A DNA stretch of 64,000 nt from Streptomyces ochraceiscleroticus (GCF_000720485.1 NZ_JOAX01000003.1:186001-250000); one strand, 5' to 3'. Positions 26,519 through 38,990 are shown, numbered from the stretch's first letter. Numbers and translations: made by a program. Notes: a model not told the origin generated them from the letters alone.

Positions 26519-26902
26519 TCAGTGAACGCCTGCCACCGCACGCAGCCGGACATCGGCGCGGCGCTCGGCGGCCGCGTCGGCCTCCGACTTCGCCCGCTCC
26601 AAGGCCCGCTCCGCGCGCTGGACATCGATCTCGTCCGACAGCTCGGCGATCTCCGCGAGCAGAGAAAGCTTGTTGTCGGCGAACGAGATGAAGCCGCCGT
26701 GCACCGCGGCGACGACCGTGCCGTCCCCGCTTTCGCCGGTCGTACGAATCGTCACCGGACCGGACTCCAGCACGCCGAGCAGCGGCTGGTGACCGGGCAT
26801 GACGCCGATGTCGCCCGACGAGGTGCGCGCGACGACCAGGCTGGCCTCGCCGGACCAGACCTGACGGTCCGCGGCGACCAACTCGACGTGCAGCTCAGCC
26901 AC
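26519..26902 (-). CDS. atpC: ATP synthase F1 subunit epsilon
   Basis: A 127-residue central-stalk subunit that couples rotation to catalysis and can inhibit ATP hydrolysis. The N-terminal beta sandwich (LHVELVAADRQVWSGEASLV, then SGDIGVMPGHQPLLG) is followed by the two-helix C-terminal domain with DEIDVQRAERALERA. The GTG at 26902 is chosen since GAGGAG lies five bases upstream, although the frame is open earlier. It is the last gene of the operon, 108 bp after atpD. Confidence 0.93.
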   Translation of the reverse strand: MAELHVELVAADRQVWSGEASLVVARTSSGDIGVMPGHQPLLGVLESGPVTIRTTGESGDGTVVAAVHGGFISFADNKLSLLAEIAELSDEIDVQRAERALERAKSEADAAAERRADVRLRAVAGVH

Positions 26903-27010
26903 GATGGCTCCTCGGGTCTTCACCTGCCGGTACAGCAGATGTCGGGTCAAATACTAGTGGGCGTCGGGCCCGGGGGCGGCAAGGGCCGCCCCCGGATCCG
27001 GAAGCCGGGG

Positions 27011-29382
<2,372 letters not shown>

Positions 29383-29402
29383 GGATCAGGTCCCTTCCGT
29401 CG

Positions 29403-30992
29403 TCACTTGCCGGCGCCCGGAGCGTCCTCACCGAGCAGCTTGCCGTCCGAGGTCTCGAACTGCTGCTTGAAGGTGGCGACCGAGTCCGTGAGGGCCTGGA
29501 TGGTGTCGTCGGACATCTTCCCGCCCTCGACGATGCCGGTGAGCAGTTCCTTCTTCTCGCGGCCCATCCAGTCGAGCAGCTCGCGCTCGAAGCGGCGGAT
29601 GTCCTCCACCGGGACGTCGTCCATCTTGCCGGTGGTACCGGCCCAGATGGAGACGACCTGCTCCTCGACGGGCATCGGCTGGTACTGACCCTGCTTGAGC
29701 AGCTCGGTCATGCGCTGACCACGGGCGAGCTGCGCCTTGGAGGCCGCGTCCAGGTCGGAACCGAAGGCGGCGAACGCCTCCAGCTCACGGAACTGGGCGA
29801 GGTCCACGCGCAGTCGGCCGGAGACCTGCTTCATGGCCTTGTGCTGGGCGGAGCCACCGACTCGGGAGACGGAGATACCGACGTTCAGCGCCGGGCGCTG
29901 GCCCGCGTTGAACAGGTCGGACTCCAGGAAGCACTGGCCGTCGGTGATGGAGATGACGTTGGTCGGAATGAACGCCGACACGTCGTTCGCCTTGGTCTCG
30001 ACGATCGGCAGACCGGTCATCGAACCGGCGCCCATGTCGTCCGACAGCTTCGCGCAGCGCTCCAGCAGACGCGAGTGCAGGTAGAAGACGTCGCCCGGGT
30101 AGGCCTCACGGCCCGGCGGACGGCGCAGCAGCAGCGACACGGCACGGTAGGCGTCGGCCTGCTTCGACAGGTCGTCGAAGATGATCAGGACGTGCTTGCC
30201 CTGGTACATCCAGTGCTGGCCGATGGCCGAACCGGTGTAGGGGGCGAGGTACTTGAAGCCCGCCGGGTCGGACGCCGGAGCCGCGACGATCGTCGTGTAC
30301 TCCAGGGCGCCGGCCTCCTCCAGGGCGCCGCGCACGGACGCGATGGTGGAGCCCTTCTGGCCGACCGCGACGTAGATGCAGCGGACCTGCTTCTTCGGGT
30401 CGCCCGAGCGCCAGTTGTCGCGCTGGTTGATGATGGTGTCGACGGCCAGCGCGGTCTTGCCGGTCTGGCGGTCGCCGATGATCAGCTGACGCTGACCGCG
30501 GCCGATCGGCACCATCGAGTCGACGGCCTTGTAGCCGGTCTGCATGGGCTCATGCACCGACTTACGGACCATGACGCCCGGAGCCTGCAGCTCCAGGGCG
30601 CGGCGGCCCTCGGACTCGATCTCGCCGAGGCCGTCGATCGGGTTGCCCAGCGGGTCGACGACGCGGCCGAGGTAGCCCTCGCCCACGGCGACCGAGAGCA
30701 CCTCACCGGTGCGCTGCACCGGCTGGCCCTCCTCGATACCGCTGAACTCGCCGAGGACGACCGCACCGATCTCGCGCTCTTCGAGGTTCAGCGCGAGGCC
30801 GAGGGTGCCGTCCTCGAACTTCAGCAGTTCGTTCGCCATCGCCGAGGGAAGTCCCTCGACCTTCGCGATGCCGTCACCGGCCTCGCTGACCGTCCCGACC
30901 TCCTCGCGCGAGGCCGCGTCCGGCTTGTACGCCTGGACAAAGTTCTCCAGCGCGTCCCGGATCTCCTCCGGCCGGATCGTGAGCTCCGCCAT
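29403..30992 (-). CDS. atpA: ATP synthase F1 subunit alpha
   Basis: The 529-residue non-catalytic head subunit, with P-loop [13 protein letters not shown] and the arginine-finger region [13 protein letters not shown]. The frame is open far upstream, into atpH, but homology begins at the ATG at 30992 ([11 protein letters not shown]). The 154-bp gap to atpH is the longest inside the operon after that between atpI and atpB. Confidence 0.97.
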   Translation of the reverse strand: MAELTIRPEEIRDALENFVQAYKPDAASREEVGTVSEAGDGIAKVEGLPSAMANELLKFEDGTLGLALNLEEREIGAVVLGEFSGIEEGQPVQRTGEVLSVAVGEGYLGRVVDPLGNPIDGLGEIESEGRRALELQAPGVMVRKSVHEPMQTGYKAVDSMVPIGRGQRQLIIGDRQTGKTALAVDTIINQRDNWRSGDPKKQVRCIYVAVGQKGSTIASVRGALEEAGALEYTTIVAAPASDPAGFKYLAPYTGSAIGQHWMYQGKHVLIIFDDLSKQADAYRAVSLLLRRPPGREAYPGDVFYLHSRLLERCAKLSDDMGAGSMTGLPIVETKANDVSAFIPTNVISITDGQCFLESDLFNAGQRPALNVGISVSRVGGSAQHKAMKQVSGRLRVDLAQFRELEAFAAFGSDLDAASKAQLARGQRMTELLKQGQYQPMPVEEQVVSIWAGTTGKMDDVPVEDIRRFERELLDWMGREKKELLTGIVEGGKMSDDTIQALTDSVATFKQQFETSDGKLLGEDAPGAGK

Positions 30993-31146
30993 CTGGGTTC
31001 CCTGCTCTCCTTGTTGGGCCCGAAGTCTTGTTGCGGGGCATGGGCTCCCCCGCCGCAGGCAGAGGGCGGGTTCGCCCCCTGTTGCTGTTCCCTGCGTTAC
31101 GGCCCAACTCGGGCCGCTGCTCATGCTGTTGAGTTGGTTGGCTGCC

Positions 31147-31962
31147 TCAGCCGGCCATCCGCCGCGACGCCTCGTCCAGGCGCTCGGAGATGGTCCCGTT
31201 GATGACCTCGTCACCGATGCGCACCTGCACGCCGCCGAGGACCTCGGGGTCCACGTCGAGGTTGAGGTGGACCCGCCGGCCGTACAGCGAGGCGAGTGCG
31301 GCGCCCAGGCGCTGCTTCTGCGTCTCGCTGATCGGCACCGCGGAGGTGACCACCGCGACCAGCCGGTCCCGGCGGTGCGCGGCGAGCTTGGACAGGGCGT
31401 CCAGCCCTGCATCCAGGCTACGGCCCCGCGGCTGTGCGACGAGTCGGACGACCAGCCGCTCGGTGACCGCGTTGGCGCGGCCGCCCAGCAGCGAGCGGAT
31501 CAGCTCGGCCTTGGCCGCGTTGCCCGCCCGGCGGTCGACCAGTGCGGAGCGCAGCTCGGGCGAGGAGGACACGATCCGGCCGAACCGGAACAGCTCGTCC
31601 TCCACGTCGTCGAGCGCGCCGGACCGCTGTGCGGCGACGAGGTCGGCGCTGTACGCCAGCTCCTCGATGCCGTCCACCAGGTCACGCGACTGCGACCAGC
31701 GGGAGCGCACCATGCCGGAGACCAGATCGACGGTCTCGCCGCCGACCTGGCCGCCCAGCAGGCGCCCGGCCAGCTCGGCCTTGGCCTCGCCGGCCTGCGC
31801 CGGGTCGGTGAGGACCCGACGCAGCGACACCTCGCGGTCGAGCAGCGCGGTAACGGCAGCCAGCTCCTCGGCGAGCTTCGGCGCGTCGACGGTCACGTTG
31901 TCCGTCAGCGCGTCGAGACGCTCGCGTGCGGAGGCCAGTGCCTCGCGGCTCGCTCCATTCAT
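31147..31962 (-). CDS. atpH: ATP synthase F1 subunit delta (long actinobacterial form)
   Basis: A 271-residue peripheral-stalk subunit, about 90 residues longer than the E. coli protein, as is typical of actinobacteria. The C-terminal domain holds the standard [19 protein letters not shown] and the N-terminal extension is helical. The start overlaps the atpF stop (ATGA), so the two stalk subunits are coupled. Confidence 0.95.
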   Translation of the reverse strand: MNGASREALASARERLDALTDNVTVDAPKLAEELAAVTALLDREVSLRRVLTDPAQAGEAKAELAGRLLGGQVGGETVDLVSGMVRSRWSQSRDLVDGIEELAYSADLVAAQRSGALDDVEDELFRFGRIVSSSPELRSALVDRRAGNAAKAELIRSLLGGRANAVTERLVVRLVAQPRGRSLDAGLDALSKLAAHRRDRLVAVVTSAVPISETQKQRLGAALASLYGRRVHLNLDVDPEVLGGVQVRIGDEVINGTISERLDEASRRMAG

Positions 31963-32531
31963 CGGCCGGCCTCGGCCTTCGCCGTGTCGGTCGCCGCCTT
32001 CGCCTCGAGCTCGTCGAGGAAGCGGTCGATCGTGCGGCTCTGCCGGGCGTGGTCCTCGAGGGACTCACCGACGAGCTTGCCGGCCAGGTCGGTGGCGAGC
32101 TTGCCCACGTCCTGACGCAGCGTCTGCGCGGCCTGCTTCCGGTCCGCCTCGATCTGGGCGTGACCGGCGGCGATGATCTCCTCGCGCTGCCGCTGGCCTT
32201 CCGCGCGCATCTCGGCGATGAGCGCGGCACCCTGCTCCTGCGCCTCCTGGCGCAGGCGCGCGGCCTCGTGGCGGGCGTCGGCGAGCTGGGCCCGGTAGTC
32301 CTCCAGGACCTGCTGGGCCTCGGCCTGCGCGGCCTCCGCCTTCTCCATCCCGCCTTCGATCGCCGCACGGCGCTCGTCCAGAACCTTGTTGATGTTCGGG
32401 AGGAGCTTCTTGGCGAGGAAGCCGAAGACGATGAAGAAGGCGACCAGGCCGATGACGAGCTCTGGGATCGGCGGAATGAGGGGGTTCTGGGGAACCTCCA
32501 CCTCACTCGCCAGGGTGACCAGGGCGTTCAC
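31959..32531 (-). CDS. atpF: ATP synthase Fo subunit b
   Basis: A 190-residue stator subunit with a short N-terminus, one membrane helix (about 26-45, ELVIGLVAFFIVFGFLAKKL) and a long charged coiled coil. The start is GTG with GGAAGG seven bases upstream. It is coupled to atpH by a four-base overlap. Confidence 0.95.
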   Translation of the reverse strand: MNALVTLASEVEVPQNPLIPPIPELVIGLVAFFIVFGFLAKKLLPNINKVLDERRAAIEGGMEKAEAAQAEAQQVLEDYRAQLADARHEAARLRQEAQEQGAALIAEMRAEGQRQREEIIAAGHAQIEADRKQAAQTLRQDVGKLATDLAGKLVGESLEDHARQSRTIDRFLDELEAKAATDTAKAEAGR

Positions 32532-32573
32532 ATCAATGCCTTCCGTCTAAGGGGTTCGTCGATGTGGCTCGGT

Positions 32574-32816
32574 TTACTTGTAAACGAAGCCCATGACGAT
32601 GCCGATCAGGGCGAGCGCCTCACAGAAGGCGAAACCCATGATCTGGTTGGTGCGGATCAGGCCGGCGGCCTCGGGCTGACGGGCCAGCGCCTGGGTGCCG
32701 TTACCGAAGATGATGCCGACGCCGACGCCGGGGCCGATGGCGGCCAGGCCGTAACCGATCGCGCTGGCGCTGCCGGTGAACGCTTCGGCGGAGGCGAGGG
32801 TCTGGAGAGCGGACAT
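32574..32816 (-). CDS. atpE: ATP synthase Fo subunit c
   Basis: An 80-residue two-helix hairpin forming the proton-driven ring. The polar loop is ARQPEA, and the proton-binding carboxylate is Glu66 in GFAFCEALALIG. The glycine-rich first helix (GYGLAAIGPGVGVG) is typical. The N-terminus is a few residues longer than most. Confidence 0.96.
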   Translation of the reverse strand: MSALQTLASAEAFTGSASAIGYGLAAIGPGVGVGIIFGNGTQALARQPEAAGLIRTNQIMGFAFCEALALIGIVMGFVYK

Positions 32817-32890
32817 GCCGGTTCTTCCTTCTCTTTCAAGGACCGGTGGGGGTTGGCCACCGGACGACTGTGGGTTGGGGGAACGGGGGC

Positions 32891-33706
32891 TCAGTGGTGC
32901 TCGGCGAGCGCGCCCTGGACGTAGTTGCAGGCCAGCAGCACGAAGACGTACGCCTGGACGGCCTGGATGAACAGCTCGAAGGCGGTCATCACGATGGTCA
33001 TCACGAAGGAGGCGCCCGCGTAGACGAAGCCGACGCCGTTCGCCAGGTAGAAGCTGGCGATGGTGAACATCACGATCAGCATGTGGCCCGCGAACATGTT
33101 CGCGAAGAGCCGGACCGCGTGGGTGAAGGGCCGGATGATCAGGTTCGAGAAGAACTCGATGACCATCAGCAGCGGCAGCACCGCACCGAGCGACTTGTCG
33201 TAGCCGGTGATGTTCTTCCAGCCGCCAACGAAGCCCTGCTTCTTGAAGGTGAGGTACACCCACAGGACCCAGACCATGATGGCGAGTCCGGCGGGGAAGG
33301 CGATGACCGATGTCACCGGGAACTGGGCGAGCGGAATGATCGACCAGATGTTCATGACCCACACGAAGAAGAAGAGCGACACCATGAAGGGGACGTACTT
33401 CTCGCCCTCCTTCTTGCCGAGCGCGTCATACACGAGCCCGCGGCGCACGAAGTCGTAGCCCGCTTCGGCGATCATCTGCAGCTTGCCCGGCACGACCTTC
33501 GCCCGTCCGAAAGCAGCCCAGAAGAACCACACCACGACGATGGTGCTGACCAGGGCCAGCAGCATCGGCTTGTTGAAGTTGAAGCTGCCGATCGAGAAGA
33601 GCGGCTCGAAGACGAACGAGTGCAGGCCGGGAGCCTCGAAGCCACACCCTGGAATGAAGAGGTGACACTCGGTGTTAAAGGCGAGCGTATTCATGTCAGC
33701 ACTCAC
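32891..33706 (-). CDS. atpB: ATP synthase Fo subunit a
   Basis: A 271-residue proton-channel subunit with five or six membrane helices. The essential Arg lies in FTHAVRLFANMFAGHML. The GTG at 33706 is preferred because AAGGAG is six bases before it; the ATG four codons later (33694) is possible and the frame stays open to 33742. It begins the structural part of the operon after atpI. Confidence 0.94.
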   Translation of the reverse strand: MSADMNTLAFNTECHLFIPGCGFEAPGLHSFVFEPLFSIGSFNFNKPMLLALVSTIVVVWFFWAAFGRAKVVPGKLQMIAEAGYDFVRRGLVYDALGKKEGEKYVPFMVSLFFFVWVMNIWSIIPLAQFPVTSVIAFPAGLAIMVWVLWVYLTFKKQGFVGGWKNITGYDKSLGAVLPLLMVIEFFSNLIIRPFTHAVRLFANMFAGHMLIVMFTIASFYLANGVGFVYAGASFVMTIVMTAFELFIQAVQAYVFVLLACNYVQGALAEHH

Positions 33707-33970
33707 CGCGAGCTCCTTCAGCGTGGCGCATAGGTACGGCAACCTCGTTGTGTCGGCGCGGCGTTGATCCGCGGAACGGCACTGGACTGGTCTTACGGAT
33801 TTGGGGGCGGCACTTCGGCACTGGGCCGGTTCGCGTCACAGGCGGGGGCCGCAGGAGAGGGTCGTCCTGCCCCGGGGGACTCGGGAGCCGCGCCGCCTGC
33901 GCCAACTGTGCCGCAGATGGCACCGGACGATAGCAGGCTTGCGTGGCTGCGTTTATCCCGGCCCTACGTC

Positions 33971-34408
33971 TCACGTCGCGGACCCCGCCGTTTCCGCGCG
34001 CTTCGCTTCGGCGGAGTCGGGGTCGACGTAGAGAATCTTCGCCTTCATGTACGCACGGGCCTGTGCGCCGATCCACACAAGGGTCGACGCGAGCAGCGTG
34101 AACGCGAATGCCTTGGTGTCGAAATGGGAGGTGTCCTTGAACGCCATCAGGAAGACCGCGACGAACAGGATCTGCACGGCGTACAGCATGAGCCCCATCA
34201 TCTGGAACAGCCCGGGGTACTTCTTGGCGGTCTGCTGCAGGACGACGAGGCTGACACCCATCACGAAGAGCACCAGCACCACACCGACCACGGCACCGAT
34301 CGCACCCTTTCCGCCGGCGACCAGCGCACTGACGACGACAGCGAGGGCGCCGACGACAAGCGTAGGGACGAGGGCACGAAGAAACAGGCGAGCGTCATGT
34401 GACTGCAT
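33971..34408 (-). CDS. atpI: AtpI-like membrane protein
   Basis: A 145-residue protein with four hydrophobic helices, in the position of atpI at the head of the operon. AtpI-type proteins are thought to help assemble the c-ring or import magnesium; sequence conservation is low and the name rests mainly on position. CGGAG lies seven bases before the ATG. The 264 bp between it and atpB hold no gene; translation there gives only shadow frames. Confidence 0.82.
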   Translation of the reverse strand: MQSHDARLFLRALVPTLVVGALAVVVSALVAGGKGAIGAVVGVVLVLFVMGVSLVVLQQTAKKYPGLFQMMGLMLYAVQILFVAVFLMAFKDTSHFDTKAFAFTLLASTLVWIGAQARAYMKAKILYVDPDSAEAKRAETAGSAT

Positions 34409-34732
34409 GGCGGCGCTCCGGCGGGGTGGGGGCAGGTGTGCTCGCGGACGAGCGTAGACCCGGCACGACGGCGAGCTGACGAGCTGACGAGCCGAATGGT
34501 CTGTCCGACTCGGGACTTACGGCTCTATCACCGGGTCTCGTGAACGGTATCACAAACTATTTGATGAGGTCTTTACCTACTTCGTGTGCTACCTGTCACA
34601 CGTGAGCAGTACCCCGCGCGTTGGTGCGCTGACGGCCGCCACTTTGTGTGCTATGCGACCGGAATGGTCCGATTTTCGGTGTGGTGAACATAATCTCGAA
34701 AAAAGCTGCGGCAATTTTCCGGAACCCGCGCT
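34409..34732. other. Intergenic region with the probable atp operon promoter
   Basis: 324 bp between the transferase gene and atpI, both on the minus strand. It is much more A/T-rich than its surroundings, especially 34545-34580 and 34670-34725, as expected around promoters. No -35/-10 pair stands out. An A/T run near 34698-34703 reads as TTTTTT on the minus strand and could end the atpI-distal transcript only if a hairpin, not evident, preceded it. Confidence 0.4.
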
Positions 34733-36070
34733 TCAGCGCCGGCTGCCGACCCCGCGCCAGTCGCTGAACCGGGACCGGTCGCCGATCGCGGTGGCCCCGT
34801 GGATCCCCGCCGGCACCGGCTCCCGCTGCTCCTCCTCCGCCGCGGCGGCCGCAGCGGACGGGCCGGCTTCCGCAGCCGCACCCGTGCCGGCCTGCCGCCG
34901 GTAGCGCGGCGGCACCATCCACTGCGCCCAGCGCGGCGTCCGCGGCCGGAACCGCGGGAGCAGCAGGAGACCGAGGCCCACCGCGCTCAGCGCGACGATG
35001 CCCAGGACGATCCAGACGCTGGCGTTGTTCACGGAGTACGCCACCGCGCCGAACGCGATCAGCGCCGACCAGAAGTACATGATCAGCACCGCGCGGCTGT
35101 GCGAGTGGCCGATCTCCAGGAGCCGGTGGTGCAGGTGGCCGCGGTCGGCCGTGAACGGCGACTGGCCGTTCCAGGTCCGCCGCACGATCGCGAGGACCAG
35201 GTCGGCGAAGGGCACCGCGATGATCGTCAGCGGCAGCAGCAGCGGGATGTAGACCGGCACCATCGTGTGCACCGCGAGCCGCTCGCTACCGGCGAAGAGC
35301 TGCATCGCGTCCGGGTCCACCTGGCCGGTGACCGAGATCGCGCCCGCGGCCAGCACCAGCCCGATCAGCATCGAGCCCGAGTCGCCCATGAAGATCCGCG
35401 CCGGGTGCATGTTGTGCGGCAGGAAGCCCAGGCACATGCCCATCAGAATCGCCGCGAAGAGCGAGGCGGGCGCCGCCGCCTCCAGGCCGTAGCCGTACCA
35501 GATGCGGTACGCGTACATGAAGAACGCGGCGGCCGCGATGCACACCATGCCGGAGGCGAGGCCGTCCAGGCCGTCGACGAAGTTCACCGCGTTGATGGTG
35601 ATGACGACCAGCGCGACGGTGAGCAGCGTGCCCTGCATGGGGGTCAGCGAGACCGTGCCGATACCGGGGACCGGGATCCACAGGATCGTCAGACCCTGCA
35701 GGACCATCACGCCCGCGGCGATCATCTGGCCGCCGAGCTTGATGAGCGCGTCCACGCCCCACTTGTCGTCCAGGACGCCGAGGATCCAGATGAGCGCGGC
35801 GCCCGAGAGCAGGGCGCGCGGCTCGTTGGAGAACTCGAAGACGCTCTTGATGTTCGTCAGGTGGGCCGAGACCAGCAGACCCGCGCACAGACCCCCGAAC
35901 ATCGCGATGCCGCCGAGCCGCGGCGTCGGTTCGCGGTGCACGTCACGGGCGCGGATCTCCGGCATCGCGCCGGCCGCGATCGCGAATTTCCGTACCGGCC
36001 CGGTCAGCAGGTAAGTGACCGCGGCCGTGACGCACAGCGTCAGCAGGTATTCACGCACGGGCTGCCCCAT
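34733..36070 (-). CDS. WecA/TagO-type undecaprenyl-phosphate sugar-1-phosphate transferase
   Basis: A 445-residue polytopic enzyme (about eleven membrane helices) of the MraY/WecA superfamily that loads a HexNAc-1-phosphate onto undecaprenyl phosphate to start wall polymer or glycan synthesis. Key cytoplasmic motifs are ILGVLDDKWG, NAVNFVDGLDGLASG and ARIFMGDSGSM. A polar C-terminal tail of about 60 residues is rich in Ala and Glu. The ATG used gives MGQPVREY; a GTG five codons in (VREYLL) is an alternative start. It follows glyA by 99 bp. Confidence 0.9.
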   Translation of the reverse strand: MGQPVREYLLTLCVTAAVTYLLTGPVRKFAIAAGAMPEIRARDVHREPTPRLGGIAMFGGLCAGLLVSAHLTNIKSVFEFSNEPRALLSGAALIWILGVLDDKWGVDALIKLGGQMIAAGVMVLQGLTILWIPVPGIGTVSLTPMQGTLLTVALVVITINAVNFVDGLDGLASGMVCIAAAAFFMYAYRIWYGYGLEAAAPASLFAAILMGMCLGFLPHNMHPARIFMGDSGSMLIGLVLAAGAISVTGQVDPDAMQLFAGSERLAVHTMVPVYIPLLLPLTIIAVPFADLVLAIVRRTWNGQSPFTADRGHLHHRLLEIGHSHSRAVLIMYFWSALIAFGAVAYSVNNASVWIVLGIVALSAVGLGLLLLPRFRPRTPRWAQWMVPPRYRRQAGTGAAAEAGPSAAAAAAEEEQREPVPAGIHGATAIGDRSRFSDWRGVGSRR

Positions 36071-36169
36071 TGGTATCGCTGGCCATCACAGCCACACACC
36101 ATATGCGTGTCCGCCCCCCAGCCGTGAATGTAGGTATGGACGTTGCTCGCGCGGAAGTGGTTCCCGGAT

Positions 36170-37510
36170 TCAGGCGTGCGGGGGATATGGCGGGAAGTTC
36201 CGGACCAGTTCCGTGGTCGCCGCACGGACCGCGCCGTCCTCCCGCAGTGCCGCTCCGATCAGCGCACCGACACGTGCCATCTCGGCTTCCCCCATTCCCT
36301 GCGTGGAAACGGCCGCGGTACCCAGCCGGATGCCGGTCCTGCGTACCGAGGCGTCCGCCGGGCAGGGCAGCGCGCAGGTGTCCAGGACGATGCCGGCCGC
36401 GGCCAGCCGGCCGCGCGCCGTCCGCGCGTCCAGGCCCACCGGCGCGGTGTCGGCGGTGATCAGGTGGGTGTCGGTGCCCCCGGTCGTGACCGTCAGGCCC
36501 TCCCCCTCCAGCGCCTCGGCGAGCGCCCGCGCGTTGGCCGTGACCCGGTGCGCGTACTCCGTGAACGCGGGCGTCGCGGCCTCCCCGAACGCCACCGCCT
36601 TCGCGGCCACCGTGTGCATCTGCGCGCCGCCCTGGGTGAACGGGAACACCGCCCGGTCGATCCGCTCGGCGAGGTCCGCGCCGCACAGGATCATGCCGCC
36701 GCGCGGGCCGCGCAGCACCTTGTGGGTGGTCGCGCACACCACGTCGGCGTACGGGACCGGGTTCGGCGCCGCTCCCCCGGCCACCAGCCCTATCGGGTGC
36801 GCCGCGTCCGCGATGAGGTACGCGCCCACCTCGTCGGCGATCTCCCGGAAGGCCGCGTAGTCGATGTGGCGCGGATACGAGATCGAGCCGCAGACGATGG
36901 CCTTGGGGCGGCGCCGGATCGCCAGCTCCCGGATGCGGTCGTAGTCCAGCAGACCGGTGTCCGGGTCCACGCCGTACCCGGCGAAGTCGAACCACCGTCC
37001 GGAGAAGTTCGCCGGCGAGCCGTGCGTGAGGTGACCGCCGTGCGGCAGCGACATGGCCAGCACGCTGTCCCCGGGGCGCAGCAGGGCCGCGTAGGCGGCC
37101 AGTACGGCCGAAGAGCCGCTGTGGGACTGGACGTTGGCGTGTTCGGCGCCGAAGAGGGCCTTGGCGCGTTCCACGGCCGTCCGCTCGGCGAAGTCCACCA
37201 TTTCGCAGCCACCGTGGTGACGGGCGCCGGGATATCCCTCGGCGTACTTGTTGGCGAGCGGGGAGCCCAGCGCCGCGAGGACGGCCGGGGACGTGAAGTT
37301 CTCCGCGGCGATGAGCTGGAGGCCCGCCGCCTGCCGGGCGCTCTCGCCGAGGAGCGCCTCGGCGATCTGCGGGTCCTGGGCGCGCAGCTGCTCGAAGCCG
37401 GGGCCGCTCCAGGCGCCCGGCGTGCTCGCCTGCGGCGGCCCGTCGCTCTGCTGCCGGGCCGGCCGGGAGTGCGGGGTGGCGCTGCGGATGGACGCGGGAG
37501 TCGCTGGCAT
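36170..37510 (-). CDS. glyA: Serine hydroxymethyltransferase (GlyA-type)
   Basis: A 446-residue PLP enzyme interconverting serine and glycine with tetrahydrofolate. Visible are LQLIAAENFTSPAVL, ANKYAEGYPGARHHGG, the cofactor motif DAAHPIGLVAGG and the Schiff-base Lys in TTHKVLRGPRGG. The segment normally reading DMAHIAGL is DAAHPIGL here, and a poorly conserved 40-residue N-terminal leader precedes the fold, so it may be a secondary paralogue rather than the main GlyA. GGAG lies before the ATG. It sits between the phosphatase-like gene and the transferase gene. Confidence 0.88.
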   Translation of the reverse strand: MPATPASIRSATPHSRPARQQSDGPPQASTPGAWSGPGFEQLRAQDPQIAEALLGESARQAAGLQLIAAENFTSPAVLAALGSPLANKYAEGYPGARHHGGCEMVDFAERTAVERAKALFGAEHANVQSHSGSSAVLAAYAALLRPGDSVLAMSLPHGGHLTHGSPANFSGRWFDFAGYGVDPDTGLLDYDRIRELAIRRRPKAIVCGSISYPRHIDYAAFREIADEVGAYLIADAAHPIGLVAGGAAPNPVPYADVVCATTHKVLRGPRGGMILCGADLAERIDRAVFPFTQGGAQMHTVAAKAVAFGEAATPAFTEYAHRVTANARALAEALEGEGLTVTTGGTDTHLITADTAPVGLDARTARGRLAAAGIVLDTCALPCPADASVRRTGIRLGTAAVSTQGMGEAEMARVGALIGAALREDGAVRAATTELVRNFPPYPPHA

Positions 37511-37686
37511 CGCTCGCTCCGGGCCTCGTACGGGGGACGTACGTCCAATGTAGGCGCGGAACGGCGTCCGGGCGCGGTGTACGGCGGGACGGAGCGGCCG
37601 GGCGGGTGTCAGGGGGCGTCTTACGGCCAGGGGCGGCCACGGGGCGGCCACGCGGGCCGTGAGGCGGCTCGGGCGGGTGGGACGGC

Positions 37687-38343
37687 TCAGGCGCGCGCGG
37701 GGACCCCGGTGAGGGCCGTGACGACCGGGTCGAGGGCCTGGTTGATCTCGTCGCCGATGGAGCGGAAGAACGTGATGGGCGCGCCGTAGGGGTCGTGCAC
37801 CTCGTCGGCCTCGGCGTTCGGCGCGAGCAGCCAGCCGCGCAGCGCGGCGGCCGCGCCGACCAGGGCGCGGGCACGGACCACCAGGCCGCCGTCCGGCAGC
37901 GCCGGGTCCGGCCCGGGCAGGGTGGCCGGGTCTATGGCCTTCACCAGCCGGTTGAACTCCTTGAGCGTGAAGGTGCGCAGGCCCGCGGAGTGGCCCATGG
38001 AGATGACCTGGGCGCGGTGATCGCGGGTGGCGGTCAGGACCAGGTCGGCGCGGATGACGTGCTCGTCCAGCAGCTCGCGGCCGATGAAGCCGGCCGGGTC
38101 GGCGCCGTAGTCGGCCAGGACGGTGGCGGCGTGGGTCTCCATCGGGGCGCCCTCATGGCCCCAGGTGCCGGCGCTCTCCACCACGATCCCGCTGGTCAGC
38201 TCGGTACCGAGTCTGCGTTGCAGGCCATGGCGGTGCAGCCGCTCGGTGATCGGCGAGCGGCAGACGTTGCCGGTGCTGACGTGGAGGATGCGGAAGGTGT
38301 AGTCGTCGTGCGTTCCCGCTATGCCACGCCCCTGCGGGGCCAT
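37687..38343 (-). CDS. Low-molecular-weight phosphotyrosine phosphatase-like protein, Ser in place of catalytic Cys
   Basis: A 218-residue protein of the LMW-PTP fold. The P-loop, normally C-x5-R, reads HVSTGNVCRSP: Ser23 (AGC, at 38277-38275) stands where the nucleophilic Cys belongs, while Cys28, Arg29 and Ser30 match. The acid loop DPY is present near residue 190 (EVHDPYGAP). A helical insertion of about 40 residues lies before the DPY loop. With a Ser nucleophile it should be inactive or a substrate-binding module; in Streptomyces this may be the conserved state. The start overlaps the tsaC stop by one base (TGATG). Confidence 0.85.
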   Translation of the reverse strand: MAPQGRGIAGTHDDYTFRILHVSTGNVCRSPITERLHRHGLQRRLGTELTSGIVVESAGTWGHEGAPMETHAATVLADYGADPAGFIGRELLDEHVIRADLVLTATRDHRAQVISMGHSAGLRTFTLKEFNRLVKAIDPATLPGPDPALPDGGLVVRARALVGAAAALRGWLLAPNAEADEVHDPYGAPITFFRSIGDEINQALDPVVTALTGVPARA

Positions 38344-38990
38344 CAATTGGCCACCTCGAGCTCGGGTACGACCTTGCGGAGCTCGTCGGCGTCGAGGGCG
38401 CCGGCCCGCAGCAGCCGCGGGATCTTGCCCGTGACGTCGACGATGGAGGACGGCACGGCGGCGGGGGTGGGCCCGCCGTCCAGGTACACCGAGACGGAGT
38501 CCCCCAGCATGTCCTGGGCCGCGTCGCAGTCCTGCGGGGACGGGTGTCCCGTGAGGTTGGCGCTGGAGACGGCCATCGGGCCGAACTCGGTCAGCAGCTC
38601 GATGGCGACGGGGTGCAGCGGCATCCGCACGGCCACCGTGCCGCCGGTCTCGCCGAGGTCCCAGGTGAGCGAGGGCTGATGCCGCGCGACCAGGGTCAGC
38701 GCACCCGGCCAGAAGGCGTCCACCAGCTCCCACGCCTGCTCGGAGAAGTCCGTGACCAGGCCGTGCAGGGTGTTCGGCGAGCCGACCAGGACCGGCGAGG
38801 GCATGTTCCGGCCGCGGCCCTTGGCCTCCAGCAGGTCGCCGACGGCCTCCGAGTTGAAGGCGTCCGCGCCGATACCGTAAACGGTGTCGGTCGGCAGCAC
38901 GACCAGCTCCCCGCGCCGGACCGCCGAGGCGGCCTCGCGCAGGCCGGTCGCGCGGTCGGTCGCGTCGCTGCAGTCGTATCGCCGTGCCAT
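38343..38990 (-). CDS. Threonylcarbamoyl-AMP synthase (TsaC/Sua5 family)
   Basis: A 215-residue YrdC-domain enzyme that makes threonylcarbamoyl-AMP for the t6A modification at position 37 of ANN-reading tRNAs. Visible motifs are VVLPTDTVYGIGADAFN, KGRGRNMPSPVLV, FWPGALTLVA and MAVSSANLTGHPSP. It has the short TsaC-like length with no Sua5 C-terminal domain. AGGAGG is seven bases before the ATG. It is coupled to the phosphatase-like gene and lies 85 bp after prmC. Confidence 0.92.
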   Translation of the reverse strand: MARRYDCSDATDRATGLREAASAVRRGELVVLPTDTVYGIGADAFNSEAVGDLLEAKGRGRNMPSPVLVGSPNTLHGLVTDFSEQAWELVDAFWPGALTLVARHQPSLTWDLGETGGTVAVRMPLHPVAIELLTEFGPMAVSSANLTGHPSPQDCDAAQDMLGDSVSVYLDGGPTPAAVPSSIVDVTGKIPRLLRAGALDADELRKVVPELEVAN

